Assembly (NCBI GenBank): GCA_002085115.1
Contig: MZGQ01000019.1
Location: 17,191 to 81,190, forward strand
DNA: 64,000 nt
From: Desulfococcus sp. 4484_241
Lineage (GTDB): Bacteria > Desulfobacterota > Desulfobacteria > Desulfobacterales > Desulfosudaceae
Direction of reading: 5' to 3'
Each line of letters opens with the position of its first letter. Positions within the stretch are counted from its first letter, which is position 1. The notes under the pieces are model-generated. The model had not been told where the DNA came from. It was given only the letters and a program-made list of their open reading frames with translations, and made no database searches. The position numbers and the translations under genes are program-made. Positions 17,917-26,213 of this stretch are shown piece by piece.

Positions 17917-19296
17917 CTAAGCAACAGCGACATTAGCAAAAGCATCAGCAATCGCAACCGCCCTGCCTTTCAGGCTGTGGGCAAGCCCTGCCTCGATCCT
18001 GACCTGTGCCAGGCACCCCGGTCTTACAGCCGCCCCGCCGGGGCAATCACCCGGCACGGTAAAGTTCACCACCCTGTTAGTAGTGTCCCTGCCTGTCCAC
18101 TGTAACGCGGCGCCATTACCGGAACGGCCGCTTTTCCCCTCTACAAGCACCTCGATCACCCTTCCCTCGAACTCAATGTTTTTTCTTCTGCTTATACTGT
18201 TCTGCAGGGAAAGCAAGGTGTTTATCCGCCTGCGTTTTTCATCCTCGTCCACCTTATCGGAAAATTTCGACGCAGGCGCCAGTGGACGGTCGGAATAGAT
18301 AAACGCGAAGATGCTGTCAAACTCCACCTGCCGCACAAGGTCAAGCGTTTGCTGAAAATCCCGTTCAGACTCGCCTGGAAATCCAACGATGATATCACTT
18401 GACAGGGCAATACCTTCCCTCGCACTGCGAAGGGTTTCGAGCTTCTCAAGGTACTCCTCGCGAGTATACTTCCGGTTCATCCTCTCAAGGATTCTGTCTG
18501 AGCCGGACTGAACCGGGAGGTGAATGTGGGAGCAAAGCCTGTCCAGATTCCGAAATGCATCAACAAGCCCGGGCGAAAGGTCCTTTGGGTGTGATGTGGT
18601 AAAACGTATCCGCAAAAGCCCCTCGATCTCATTGACCATGCCCAGCAGCCGCGCAAAGGAACAACCGTTCTTATCCTTGCCGTAACTGTTGACGTTCTGT
18701 CCAAGCAGTGTTACCTCCCTGACACCACGGGCAACAAGAGACCGGATCTCTTCCACTATCCTTGACGGAGGCCGGCTGAATTCCCTGCCCCTGACATACG
18801 GAACCACACAATAGGTACAAAAGTTATCACAGCCCCTCATTATGGTTACAAAATGTGACACGCCGGTCACAGGCCCGGTGATGAGATCAAAATCCCCCCC
18901 GGCTGTCATGTCTGTATCAACAACCGGTCCACCTCCTGCCTCAATCCGGCGAAGATGTACAGGCATCCTCTCCAGGGCTGCCGTTCCCAGCACAATGTCA
19001 ACCTCCGGGAACATACGGATTATCCCCTCCCCCTCCTCCTGTGCCACGCATCCGCTCACACAGATAGTCAGGCCGGGATCGGAACGTTTCCTTGCCGCAA
19101 GCCTTCCGACAAGGCTCATGGCTTTCTGGCGGGCCTTGGCCCTTATGGTGCAGGTGTTCACCACAACAAGATCGGCGTCTCCAGTCTCAGAAGCAGGACT
19201 GTAGCCCAGGGATGAAAGCAGTCCGCATAGTTTTGATGAATCGGACACGTTCATCTGACAGCCGATCGTATGTATGTAGAACCGTTTCATTTTCAT
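17917..19296 (-). CDS. miaB: tRNA-2-methylthio-N6-dimethylallyladenosine synthase
   Basis: Radical-SAM methylthiotransferase acting on A37 of tRNA. The N-terminal domain has the auxiliary-cluster cysteines (C13 in IGCQMNVSDS, NTCTIR, SGCVAQ). The radical-SAM motif CDNFCTYCVVPYVRG comes next. The last 70 residues form a TRAM-type RNA-binding domain. The 459-residue length is normal; the last 20 or so residues are Ala/Val-rich and extend past the TRAM core. Confidence 0.95.
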   Translation of the reverse strand: MKMKRFYIHTIGCQMNVSDSSKLCGLLSSLGYSPASETGDADLVVVNTCTIRAKARQKAMSLVGRLAARKRSDPGLTICVSGCVAQEEGEGIIRMFPEVDIVLGTAALERMPVHLRRIEAGGGPVVDTDMTAGGDFDLITGPVTGVSHFVTIMRGCDNFCTYCVVPYVRGREFSRPPSRIVEEIRSLVARGVREVTLLGQNVNSYGKDKNGCSFARLLGMVNEIEGLLRIRFTTSHPKDLSPGLVDAFRNLDRLCSHIHLPVQSGSDRILERMNRKYTREEYLEKLETLRSAREGIALSSDIIVGFPGESERDFQQTLDLVRQVEFDSIFAFIYSDRPLAPASKFSDKVDEDEKRRRINTLLSLQNSISRRKNIEFEGRVIEVLVEGKSGRSGNGAALQWTGRDTTNRVVNFTVPGDCPGGAAVRPGCLAQVRIEAGLAHSLKGRAVAIADAFANVAVA

Positions 19297-19355
19297 TGTG
19301 AAAAATAAAACACCAGATACAGCAACCTGTTCCGGAAATGCCGGCGCAACAAAAA

Positions 19356-19793
19356 TTATTTTCCTTTACGCTTTTTAAAAGGGGCACCGTGCATCTCTAT
19401 TTTTGCAATATCCGCAACATCTATTTTTATATCTGCCACCGAGGATGAACCGTAACAGGACATATCCTTCTTTATTGCAAGTGTCACTGTTTTCCCGTCT
19501 GCCAGATCTATCGTTGCAAGCACCTTTCCGGTATCGCCCCTGTTAAACTTTATACTTTTGATCTTATCAAAATCCACCGACGCTTCTGCCATTCCCAGCT
19601 TACCGTAAAAAAAAGTCTTTCCCTCGAATGAAAAATGGTCAAGATCTATCGAAAGACCGGAACGGTCAACCAGTGTGGCCGAATAGTTGCGGCTGGTTTT
19701 GGGAATCTCGACTCCTCCATCCCCCATTGTGCCCATTCCAAGGCACAGAAAAGCAGCCAGCAGTAAAAAAACCAGATATTTTTTATTTACCAT
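19356..19793 (-). CDS. Secreted protein of unknown function
   Basis: 145 residues with an N-terminal signal segment (KKYLVFLLLAAFLCLGMG). The rest is a predicted beta-rich domain with DRSGLSIDLDHFSFEG, SVDFDKIKSIKF and a lysine-rich end. No family recognised. The 11-nt overlap with the upstream DUF4911-like gene and its place in the efp-miaB run suggest co-transcription; that need not mean a related job. Confidence 0.65.
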   Translation of the reverse strand: MVNKKYLVFLLLAAFLCLGMGTMGDGGVEIPKTSRNYSATLVDRSGLSIDLDHFSFEGKTFFYGKLGMAEASVDFDKIKSIKFNRGDTGKVLATIDLADGKTVTLAIKKDMSCYGSSSVADIKIDVADIAKIEMHGAPFKKRKGK

Positions 19794-20010
19794 CTTCCCC
19801 GTCTGCCTCCTCTATCATCATACCGGCCTTAAGATCGTTTAAAACTTCATCGACTTCATCCTCACAACCAGGAGCGATACAAAGCATAACATCACCCCGG
19901 GCGGCGTCAAGGGTTGTCAAAACGGCGATCCCGTCATATCCTTCAAGCACAAACCGAACAAAGGCTATCCCCGACCTGTCAACCCTCAAGTAGCGACGCG
20001 TGGTCTCCAT
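19783..20010 (-). CDS. DUF4911-like small protein
   Basis: 75 residues, METTRRYLRVDRSGIAFVRF then LEGYDGIAVLTTLD, ending acidic. It resembles the short DUF4911 family found in sulfate reducers and related bacteria; function unknown. It starts 3 bp after the efp stop and overlaps the secreted unknown downstream. Confidence 0.65.
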   Translation of the reverse strand: METTRRYLRVDRSGIAFVRFVLEGYDGIAVLTTLDAARGDVMLCIAPGCEDEVDEVLNDLKAGMMIEEADGEDGK

Positions 20011-20013
20011 GTT

Positions 20014-20577
20014 TTACTGTTTCACCCGTTCCACGTAACTCTTGGTGCGTGTATCTATCTTCAAGACGTCTCCGGCCTCTATGAATGGCGGGACCTGCAA
20101 AACATAACCGGTTTCCACGGTTACGGGCTTGCTGCTGCCTGACGCAGTATCACCTTTGACCCACGGATCAGCCTCGACAACCTTAAGCTCCACGAAGTTT
20201 GGCAAAGACACTCCAATGGGCCTGTCATCAAAAAACAGTACGTCACAGACCGTGTTTTCCTTTAACAGATCAACAGCGTCACCAACCTGCTGTTCAGGGA
20301 CAAAGACCTGCTCATAATTTGAGGAGTCCATGAAACAGTAGCCATCACCGTCACAATAGAGGTACTCCATCTTGCGCTCCTCGAGGTTCGCCTCGTTTAT
20401 CTTGTCACCGCTCCTGTAAGTGTGGTCAAACTGCGCCCCGGTTATCATGTTTTTCAACTTGCACTTGTAAAGGGCCTGCCCCTTTCCCGGTTTTACAAAC
20501 TCAAATTCCACCACGACATGAGGATCACCGTCAATTTCAACCTTAAGACCTTTCCTTAAATCACACGCTTCATACAT
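20014..20577 (-). CDS. efp: Translation elongation factor P
   Basis: Relieves ribosome stalling at polyproline stretches. Three beta-barrel domains over 187 residues. The loop KPGKGQALYK holds Lys32 at the site modified in many species. The C-terminal signature VETGYVLQVPPFIEAGDVLKIDT is present. No epmA or epmB gene is in the window, so the modification state is unknown. Its own promoter lies upstream. Confidence 0.96.
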   Translation of the reverse strand: MYEACDLRKGLKVEIDGDPHVVVEFEFVKPGKGQALYKCKLKNMITGAQFDHTYRSGDKINEANLEERKMEYLYCDGDGYCFMDSSNYEQVFVPEQQVGDAVDLLKENTVCDVLFFDDRPIGVSLPNFVELKVVEADPWVKGDTASGSSKPVTVETGYVLQVPPFIEAGDVLKIDTRTKSYVERVKQ

Positions 20578-20627
20578 CAGTTACTCTCCAAGATGGTTAT
20601 ATTTTTTACCTTTATCTTTGAACTGCA

Positions 20628-20657
20628 ATTATACTCAAATCATCACATACGTGCCAG
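20628..20657 (-). promoter_or_regulatory. Sigma70-type promoter for efp
   Basis: On the minus strand, CTGGCA (20657-20652), an 18-bp spacer and a perfect TATAAT (20633-20628) lie about 50 bp ahead of the efp start. Confidence 0.55.
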
Positions 20658-20673
20658 CTCTAATATTTATCAT

Positions 20674-20686
20674 GGTTCCGGGAACC
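20674..20686. repeat. Small palindrome between the TrpF-like gene and efp
   Basis: GGTTCC-G-GGAACC is a 6-bp inverted repeat with a single central base, followed nearby by AAGCGCTT (20689-20696). The one-base centre cannot make a stable hairpin, so a protein-binding site is more likely than a terminator. Role unknown. Confidence 0.3.
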
Positions 20687-20735
20687 AAAAGCGCTTATAA
20701 AAAAGCCGCATGGCAAAAAGACAGCCGGCATTTCA

Positions 20736-21518
20736 TCAAACCGCCCCGGCATCAGGCCGCAAACCGCTCAGAGCCGCCTCTGCCCGCCTTGCCTCCTTGA
20801 CAAAACGTTCCACCAGGTCAAAATCCTTTTTAAACCTTACCGGTCGGCCCTTGTTATCACGAGCATTTGTCAGGGTGCAACTGTCAACGCCGGCCGGCCT
20901 TGTATGCATGATACCGTCATACACATTTTCAGGCGACATGCCGCCAGCCAGGATAACAGGAACTTTCGCACGTTCAACCAGCTTTGCTGCAATATCCCAG
21001 TTTGAGGTCACTCCTGTTATGCCGATAAAACCTTCAACCGGGCGTTCATCCTCTGCCGGAAGCTCGGTGTCTGTTAAAAACCAGTCGCAAAGCGGCTCAA
21101 GCACCGGTAGTGCTGAAAAAAGCTCCTCCCCTTCATCATCTCCTGACGGGCCGACCGGGACAGAACGCATGCTGTCTATCTCGGGAAACCGCTGTTTTAC
21201 AATCCTTTGGACCGAAAGTATCCTGTCAAGCTCCTTGCGCCGCTCCCGCCCCAAAGGAAGGCGTTCACAAAAATGGATAATATCGGGCTGGTAAAAATCC
21301 AGCATCCGTGAGATCGTGTCAGCATCACAGAACAGCGGTATGATGCTGCTCTTTGCGCCTGCATCAGCAACCACCCGCACAACATCTTTCAATGCCGGCT
21401 GCTTCCATCTTTCCGGGTCAAGCACAACAGTTCCGACATGGTCAACACCAAGCTCAACTGCCTTCTCGGCTTCGCGTGGCTCCTGTATCTCGTAAATCTG
21501 CACAATCACCTTATTCAT
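20736..21518 (-). CDS. TrpF-like (phosphoribosylanthranilate isomerase-fold) protein lacking the catalytic Cys
   Basis: A 260-residue TIM-barrel protein resembling TrpF: EAEKAVELGVDHVG near the start, VPVILAGGMSPENVYDGI and PAGVDSCTLTN at the end. True TrpF begins with K-I-C-G, where Cys is the general base; here the strand reads V-Q-I-Y, so that Cys is a Tyr. The segment FLTDTELP may keep the partner Asp. It is also longer than TrpF (about 200-220) and has no trp neighbours. The start overlaps the stop of the ceramidase-like gene by 4 nt. A different isomerase or aldolase reaction is likely; substrate unknown. Confidence 0.7.
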   Translation of the reverse strand: MNKVIVQIYEIQEPREAEKAVELGVDHVGTVVLDPERWKQPALKDVVRVVADAGAKSSIIPLFCDADTISRMLDFYQPDIIHFCERLPLGRERRKELDRILSVQRIVKQRFPEIDSMRSVPVGPSGDDEGEELFSALPVLEPLCDWFLTDTELPAEDERPVEGFIGITGVTSNWDIAAKLVERAKVPVILAGGMSPENVYDGIMHTRPAGVDSCTLTNARDNKGRPVRFKKDFDLVERFVKEARRAEAALSGLRPDAGAV

Positions 21519-23575
21519 TCCGGTCTGCAGCCTCCTTGTGTAAACGGTCCGGAACGAAGAGTCCGGAAAGTGCCTCTTGGCAGAACGACAAACCTGTATC
21601 TGCGGCCGGGAACCGTTTCCGGGTTATACCAGCGGGCCTCGTACTCTCCCATGTTGTCACTGTTGATTCTCCCGCAGAATCTGACAGACAGGTCATAGCC
21701 GCCATCATCCACGGCCCTGCCGTCCGTGCTGTAAAGAGGACTCCAGGAATCCATATCTTTCGCACTTTCAATGCGCACCAGGGGCCTGTCAAAATCTATC
21801 ATGCATGGGGGCACGTCCAGCCACCTGAACCGGTAATAACTCTCATCGAGTTTGCCGGAAGAGGCATGGTAACTCACATTGCCCAATGCGGTACGGCTAC
21901 CCTGCGGCTCCAGCTTTTCGGGAAAAAAGGAGTTCGCTTTAAGGTCAACAGACCAGTGTTTTGGCAAATCGGTAAGCCCCTGGTCCATTTTGCCGGCCAG
22001 AAATGCAGCCTGACGGGCAAGAAACGGAACTGTTTCAGGCCCGTAAAGAGTATGCCCGCCCTCGTAGTTTTGCAGCCCATATTCGGCAGGCGTGGTTGCA
22101 TAGCCAAAATATCCGTTTGAACAGCTTACAACCACCACTTTTTGGGTATCGATGGCAAGCCTGTCCGCAACATGGCTTGATATCACTCTGCCGGCCTGGA
22201 AAGTTATCTCAAACGGCATGGGAACGAACACCCTGTCTCCAACCTGTATGAGCTGAAAAAACGCAACATGGGGGAAATCCCGCTTTTTCAGTATCAGCGG
22301 CTGAAAGATCCATCCCACATGGCGTTTTCGTCCCTGGCAGGAACCGGTAAAAAACCAGCGGGAGGTGCCCCATCCTTCGCGGAAAAAGGGAGTCCAGTAC
22401 AGGACAGGCGTCTTTCCGTCTTCGGCTCCGGCAGTCAGGGCGTTACCCACAACCGGCCTGCTGCACACAGAAATACCGTCGATGGCCGGATGCTCATACA
22501 GGTCAACCTCGCGGCAAACTGACCGTATTGCTATATCATCAGACAGGCCGCTGCCAAGCGACCAAAACAGGGATACGGCCCGTTTCCCAATGGCAACCCC
22601 TATCCGCCTTGCTTCTGAAAACCCCTGTCCGCCCTTAACGTAGTTGGGCGAATTGTCCGCATGCGTGCAGTTAACGGCCGCATGAACCATCGGCCAGGGT
22701 GTGGTGCCTTCCCTTTGTCTAAGGTCGGCTTCGAGTTCCCCTGAAATATACCCAAACACATCAGCGGTATAAAAGTCATTCCAGTATGGAACCACTGTTG
22801 GATGAATCGAAAAACTTGAAAAAGCGCCCGCAGGCCTGTAGTTGCCCTCATCATCCATAAGGTCGATCCTTACCATGGTCAGCACCGGGTTAACCGCCTT
22901 CAAAGGATCCCTGGAAACATCCCTGCCCGAATCCTCGAAGTTGGCCAGATACGGCTCAATGCTTCTGTTTCTCGTCATGCCGTAAATCTCAGTGGTGCCG
23001 GTGGCTATCTTTGCAGGGCGCCGGTTCCTGCAGGCATCGACAACCGCGTGGGCTATTTTGTTCGCAAGAAATTCGAACAGATCATGATCAAAACCGCTCT
23101 TGCCGGATGCAAAGGAGTTGTAAAAATTGCTGGAAAAGTAGTTGCCGGGAGCCGAATGTGTATGGGTACCGGAAAGCATCAGGCCGCGCGCGGATACATC
23201 GGTAACCGGGGCTATAAGTTCAGCGACACGGTGGTGAAGAAGACGTGACCCGGAAAGAAGGTCGCACTGTACCAGGGCCACGGCATTCCCCCTGCTGTCA
23301 CGCAGGTAGACAGCCCTTGCGTGCAGCCGGTTGCGGACCCCTTCCCCCTTGTGCGCCATCATGGAATACCCGGCCTTTGAAATTCCGGGCGGAGGCGTTA
23401 TATCAACTTTTGAAAGGCCGGCCACCAGGTGGCCTGTATTTGAAGGGGAAAGCGGCAATGGACGTTCTATTTCCAGGCGGCAAATCCGGGGTGAACATCC
23501 GGCCATCAGGATTGCGATAACCGCTACTGAGACAAAAGCCTTAAACCGTTCAATCGATTTCTTGGTCAACATCAT
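21515..23575 (-). CDS. Neutral/alkaline ceramidase-like lipoprotein
   Basis: A 686-residue protein with a signal peptide and probable lipobox (LMAGC). It matches the N-terminal catalytic domain of neutral ceramidases: SKVDITPPPG, the zinc motif SGTHTHSAPGNY, SIHPTVVPYWN, THADNSPNYVKG (catalytic Ser in the NSPN position) and SNGYFGYATTPAEYG with GGHTLYGPET. Known members hydrolyse the amide of ceramide. The true substrate may be another N-acyl lipid. Start at 23575 is fixed by GGGGAG 6 nt upstream; it overlaps the FkbM gene stop by 4 nt. Confidence 0.85.
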   Translation of the reverse strand: MMLTKKSIERFKAFVSVAVIAILMAGCSPRICRLEIERPLPLSPSNTGHLVAGLSKVDITPPPGISKAGYSMMAHKGEGVRNRLHARAVYLRDSRGNAVALVQCDLLSGSRLLHHRVAELIAPVTDVSARGLMLSGTHTHSAPGNYFSSNFYNSFASGKSGFDHDLFEFLANKIAHAVVDACRNRRPAKIATGTTEIYGMTRNRSIEPYLANFEDSGRDVSRDPLKAVNPVLTMVRIDLMDDEGNYRPAGAFSSFSIHPTVVPYWNDFYTADVFGYISGELEADLRQREGTTPWPMVHAAVNCTHADNSPNYVKGGQGFSEARRIGVAIGKRAVSLFWSLGSGLSDDIAIRSVCREVDLYEHPAIDGISVCSRPVVGNALTAGAEDGKTPVLYWTPFFREGWGTSRWFFTGSCQGRKRHVGWIFQPLILKKRDFPHVAFFQLIQVGDRVFVPMPFEITFQAGRVISSHVADRLAIDTQKVVVVSCSNGYFGYATTPAEYGLQNYEGGHTLYGPETVPFLARQAAFLAGKMDQGLTDLPKHWSVDLKANSFFPEKLEPQGSRTALGNVSYHASSGKLDESYYRFRWLDVPPCMIDFDRPLVRIESAKDMDSWSPLYSTDGRAVDDGGYDLSVRFCGRINSDNMGEYEARWYNPETVPGRRYRFVVLPRGTFRTLRSGPFTQGGCRPE

Positions 23576-24402
23576 TTCATGCTCCCCTTTGGAAGAACAA
23601 GAAGATTGACAAACCCCTGATTCTGGGGATCGGCATCCACATCGTCGACCCATGCAACAAGAGATTCCGCCTTAACCGGAACAACCTTACGGTTTATATG
23701 ATCAACCACGTTAAGGCTCATATCAAGAGAATCCAGAAGCTCCAGGAACCTTCTGCCTGAAGACCCTGCCCTGCGCAGGCCATGCGGCCAGAACTCCACC
23801 AGTATCACAAGATGTGTGCTGTTTGCCAGCATCAGTTTCCTCAGCCCCTCAACAACAGAGGCCTCATAGCCCTGCGTATCGATCTTGATAAAATCCAGCC
23901 GGTTCGTTATATTGCGCAGATGGTCTCCACAGTTAACGACCCGCACTTCCCTGCTGTACCTGGAACCTTTGTGGTTATACAGCCGGTGATCACCCATGTT
24001 TTCTTCTGAAAGATAGATCCTGCCGATGCCGTTGTAATCCGCGACAGCAGCCTGGAAGCACACGGCATTACGAAAACCGTTGTTTGTTTCCAGGTTCAGC
24101 ATAAGCAGCGTGTAGTTGTCCGGGTCCGGCTCATAAGCGATCACCAATCCCTTGCTGCCCACGATGGCCGATGCAAGAACAGCGTAATAACCGATATTAG
24201 CGCCGATATCCAGGAATACGCTGCCCGGCTTGAGATATTTCATCACCAGGGAGGTTTCATAAGGCTCCCATATCCTGTGCTCCCGTATGTAGCCGGAGAC
24301 ACACGCATCCCTCTCATCATGAAGATAGAGGCCAAGCGGTCTGTCAAAACCTGGTATTTCAAGTAAAACAGGGCCCATATTACCGGTTAAAGCTGAATGC
24401 AC
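23572..24402 (-). CDS. FkbM-family SAM-dependent methyltransferase
   Basis: 276 residues. The SAM-binding motif is VFLDIGANIGYYAVLAS, with YEPDPDNY and the FkbM marker FIKIDTQGYEASVVEGL. FkbM enzymes usually O-methylate sugars or polyketide hydroxyls. The start used is GTG at 24402, inside the end of purN; an in-frame ATG at 24378 is an alternative and neither has a strong ribosome site. It sits between purN and the ceramidase-like gene in an overlapping gene chain. Confidence 0.85.
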   Translation of the reverse strand: MHSALTGNMGPVLLEIPGFDRPLGLYLHDERDACVSGYIREHRIWEPYETSLVMKYLKPGSVFLDIGANIGYYAVLASAIVGSKGLVIAYEPDPDNYTLLMLNLETNNGFRNAVCFQAAVADYNGIGRIYLSEENMGDHRLYNHKGSRYSREVRVVNCGDHLRNITNRLDFIKIDTQGYEASVVEGLRKLMLANSTHLVILVEFWPHGLRRAGSSGRRFLELLDSLDMSLNVVDHINRKVVPVKAESLVAWVDDVDADPQNQGFVNLLVLPKGSMK

Positions 24403-25082
24403 TCAGGATACAGCTCCCATTCGAGCATAAGACCCTTTTCTTTCACGGTTTCGATGGTGTCATCCGGGGTTATCGAAAAACATCTCTGTCCAATGATAGG
24501 CCCTGTATCCTCACCGTAATCTATGAAATGGACCGTGCATCCACCGACCCTGCATCCATAACGAAAGGTATCGCCATAGCCGTCCGTGCCGGGGAATGAG
24601 GGGAGAATGGCCGGATGGATGTTCATTATGCGCGGGTGCAGAGGGTCGATATTGACCCTGTCGATAAAATAGGGAGTCAGCTTACGCATAAAACCGGCAA
24701 GGACAAGAAGATCAAAATCCCACTTTGCCATGTTTGCAAGCAGCCTGGCCTCGGCAATCGCTCTTGTGACAAGAAAAGCCCGGTCACGATCGGAAAAGGT
24801 GCCATCCCCTGGCAAACCCATCCTGGCCGCGATAACATCAATATCAAAATCTTGGGGCAAATCCGCAGAGTCCGGGTCTTTTTTATAGGACTCTATAATC
24901 TCTTTATAATTCACCACAAAAGTGGGCAGCCCCTTTTTGGCCGCCTTATCAAGGCCTGCGGCATCAGGCTTGTCGGAACCGACAAAAACAACTTTGCCGT
25001 CTATCCTGCCCTCATCGCAGGCCCGCATAATAGCGGCCAGGTTTGTCCCGCTTCCCGAAATCAAAGCGCCTATACGTATCAT
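24387..25082 (-). CDS. purN: Phosphoribosylglycinamide formyltransferase
   Basis: Transfers formyl from 10-formyl-tetrahydrofolate to GAR in purine synthesis. SGSGTNLAA at the N-terminus, the catalytic region MNIHPAILPSFPG and HFIDYGEDTGPIIGQ are present. At 231 residues it is longer than the typical 200-215 because of an acidic insertion around residues 65-95 (ESYKKDPDSADLPQDFDID, then GLPGDGTFSDRDRAF). It is the first gene of the four-gene overlapping set. A sugar formyltransferase role is possible but less likely. Confidence 0.85.
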   Translation of the reverse strand: MIRIGALISGSGTNLAAIMRACDEGRIDGKVVFVGSDKPDAAGLDKAAKKGLPTFVVNYKEIIESYKKDPDSADLPQDFDIDVIAARMGLPGDGTFSDRDRAFLVTRAIAEARLLANMAKWDFDLLVLAGFMRKLTPYFIDRVNIDPLHPRIMNIHPAILPSFPGTDGYGDTFRYGCRVGGCTVHFIDYGEDTGPIIGQRCFSITPDDTIETVKEKGLMLEWELYPECIQL

Positions 25083-25541
25083 AACGTATCTTTCTCTAAA
25101 ACAGCAGCCAAATCAATGGCGTCTATTAAATGACACCCGGCCTCACCACAGTCGGGTCTGAACCTTTCCCGGACGGTACTGCATACTGCAAGTAAACCGC
25201 CTGTCCATAGTCCAAATATTTATACACCCGGGCATAGAGGTGTCAAGGAATGAACGCAGGCTTGCTGTACGCATATTACATGCCAGGCCCAATAGTCATA
25301 GTATATGCCCATGGAGGAGCACAGGCACAACGTGATATATCAGGTTCTGCGGCAAACAGGCCAGGGAGCTTGGCTGCCGAATCAGGCAGGCTGCCCCGAA
25401 AATAATTTAGCCAAGGCCATTTTGGCCATTACAAAGAACTGGATTTCAGGAATCAAATAGGGTATTGTAACGACCCGTGTTTTTGATGTAAGCATTAAAA
25501 AACAACAATACATATATATAACAGTTAGCAGGGAGAGTCGT
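25083..25541. other. 459-bp intergenic region, divergent
   Basis: Separates purN (minus) from the kinase-like gene (plus), so it should carry both promoters; I could not assign either with confidence. It contains a small hairpin (GGCCA-TTT-TGGCC near 25415-25427) and a GGCAG/CTGCC palindrome near 25385-25395. A 51-codon open frame at 25250-25405 lacks a convincing ribosome site. A small RNA cannot be excluded. Confidence 0.4.
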
Positions 25542-26159
25542 ATGGCCATAATAACCATAGCACGCCAGTTCGGAGCAGGCGGTCGGACGCTGGGAGCAAT
25601 GATCGCCAAAAAACTTGACTACCAATTCCTTGACGACGCTCTCATTCAGGAACTTGCAAGAATAGCCAGGGTTACCCCAAACACGATAAAAAATATCGAA
25701 CGGTCAGGCGGAGGACTCATATCAAAGATGATATCCAGCATGATTAGTAAAGACTACATGGAACGCCTGACCGGGGATAAAATCGGCTACATGGATGAAG
25801 ACATCTATGTTGAGAAACTAAGGGAGGTTATAACCGGGTTTGCCAAAAAAGATAAAGTGGTAATTCTTGGCCGCGGTGGGCAGTATATCCTTTCAGATTG
25901 GGATAACGCCATTCATGTTTTGCTCATAGCCGACGAAAAGGACCGGATAAAATTTATGCAAAAGCATTACAACCTTTCGGACAAAAAAGCACTCCAGCTC
26001 GTTAAGGATGACGAAAAACGGAGGAAAAATCTCTATTCCAAATTCGGCAGGAAGGACTATGACAGCCCTGAGCTGTACCACGTAGTTATCAATACAAGCC
26101 GTGTTTCCCTCGACCAGGGTGTGGCTATAATATGCGACCTGCTCGACAAGCATAGCTGA
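25542..26159 (+). CDS. Cytidylate-kinase-like P-loop kinase
   Basis: 205 residues of the cytidylate kinase-like family. The N-terminus ITIARQFGAGGRTLGAMIAKK is a P-loop variant. LGRGGQYIL and RIKFMQKHYNLSDKKAL with DDEKRRKNLYSKFG form the lid region. It lacks the full NMP-binding domain of true Cmk, so the phosphoryl acceptor is uncertain. It is a single-gene unit with a GGGAGAG ribosome site. Such proteins are common in anaerobes, often without experimental data. Confidence 0.8.
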   Translation: MAIITIARQFGAGGRTLGAMIAKKLDYQFLDDALIQELARIARVTPNTIKNIERSGGGLISKMISSMISKDYMERLTGDKIGYMDEDIYVEKLREVITGFAKKDKVVILGRGGQYILSDWDNAIHVLLIADEKDRIKFMQKHYNLSDKKALQLVKDDEKRRKNLYSKFGRKDYDSPELYHVVINTSRVSLDQGVAIICDLLDKHS

Positions 26160-26213
26160 ACCGGTCATTGCTTATTTCGGGACAAGTCGACAGGATTTCG
26201 ACAGTACTTCAGA

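Noticed and set aside
17865-17957. Lipoprotein-like signal extension of the BFN protein (LLLSAC)
   Set aside because: It overlaps the miaB coding end, and a strong ribosome site supports the internal start at 17864.
25250-25405. 51-codon open frame in the purN upstream gap
   Set aside because: No proper ribosome site spacing and no recognisable protein features; kept only as a note on the intergenic region.
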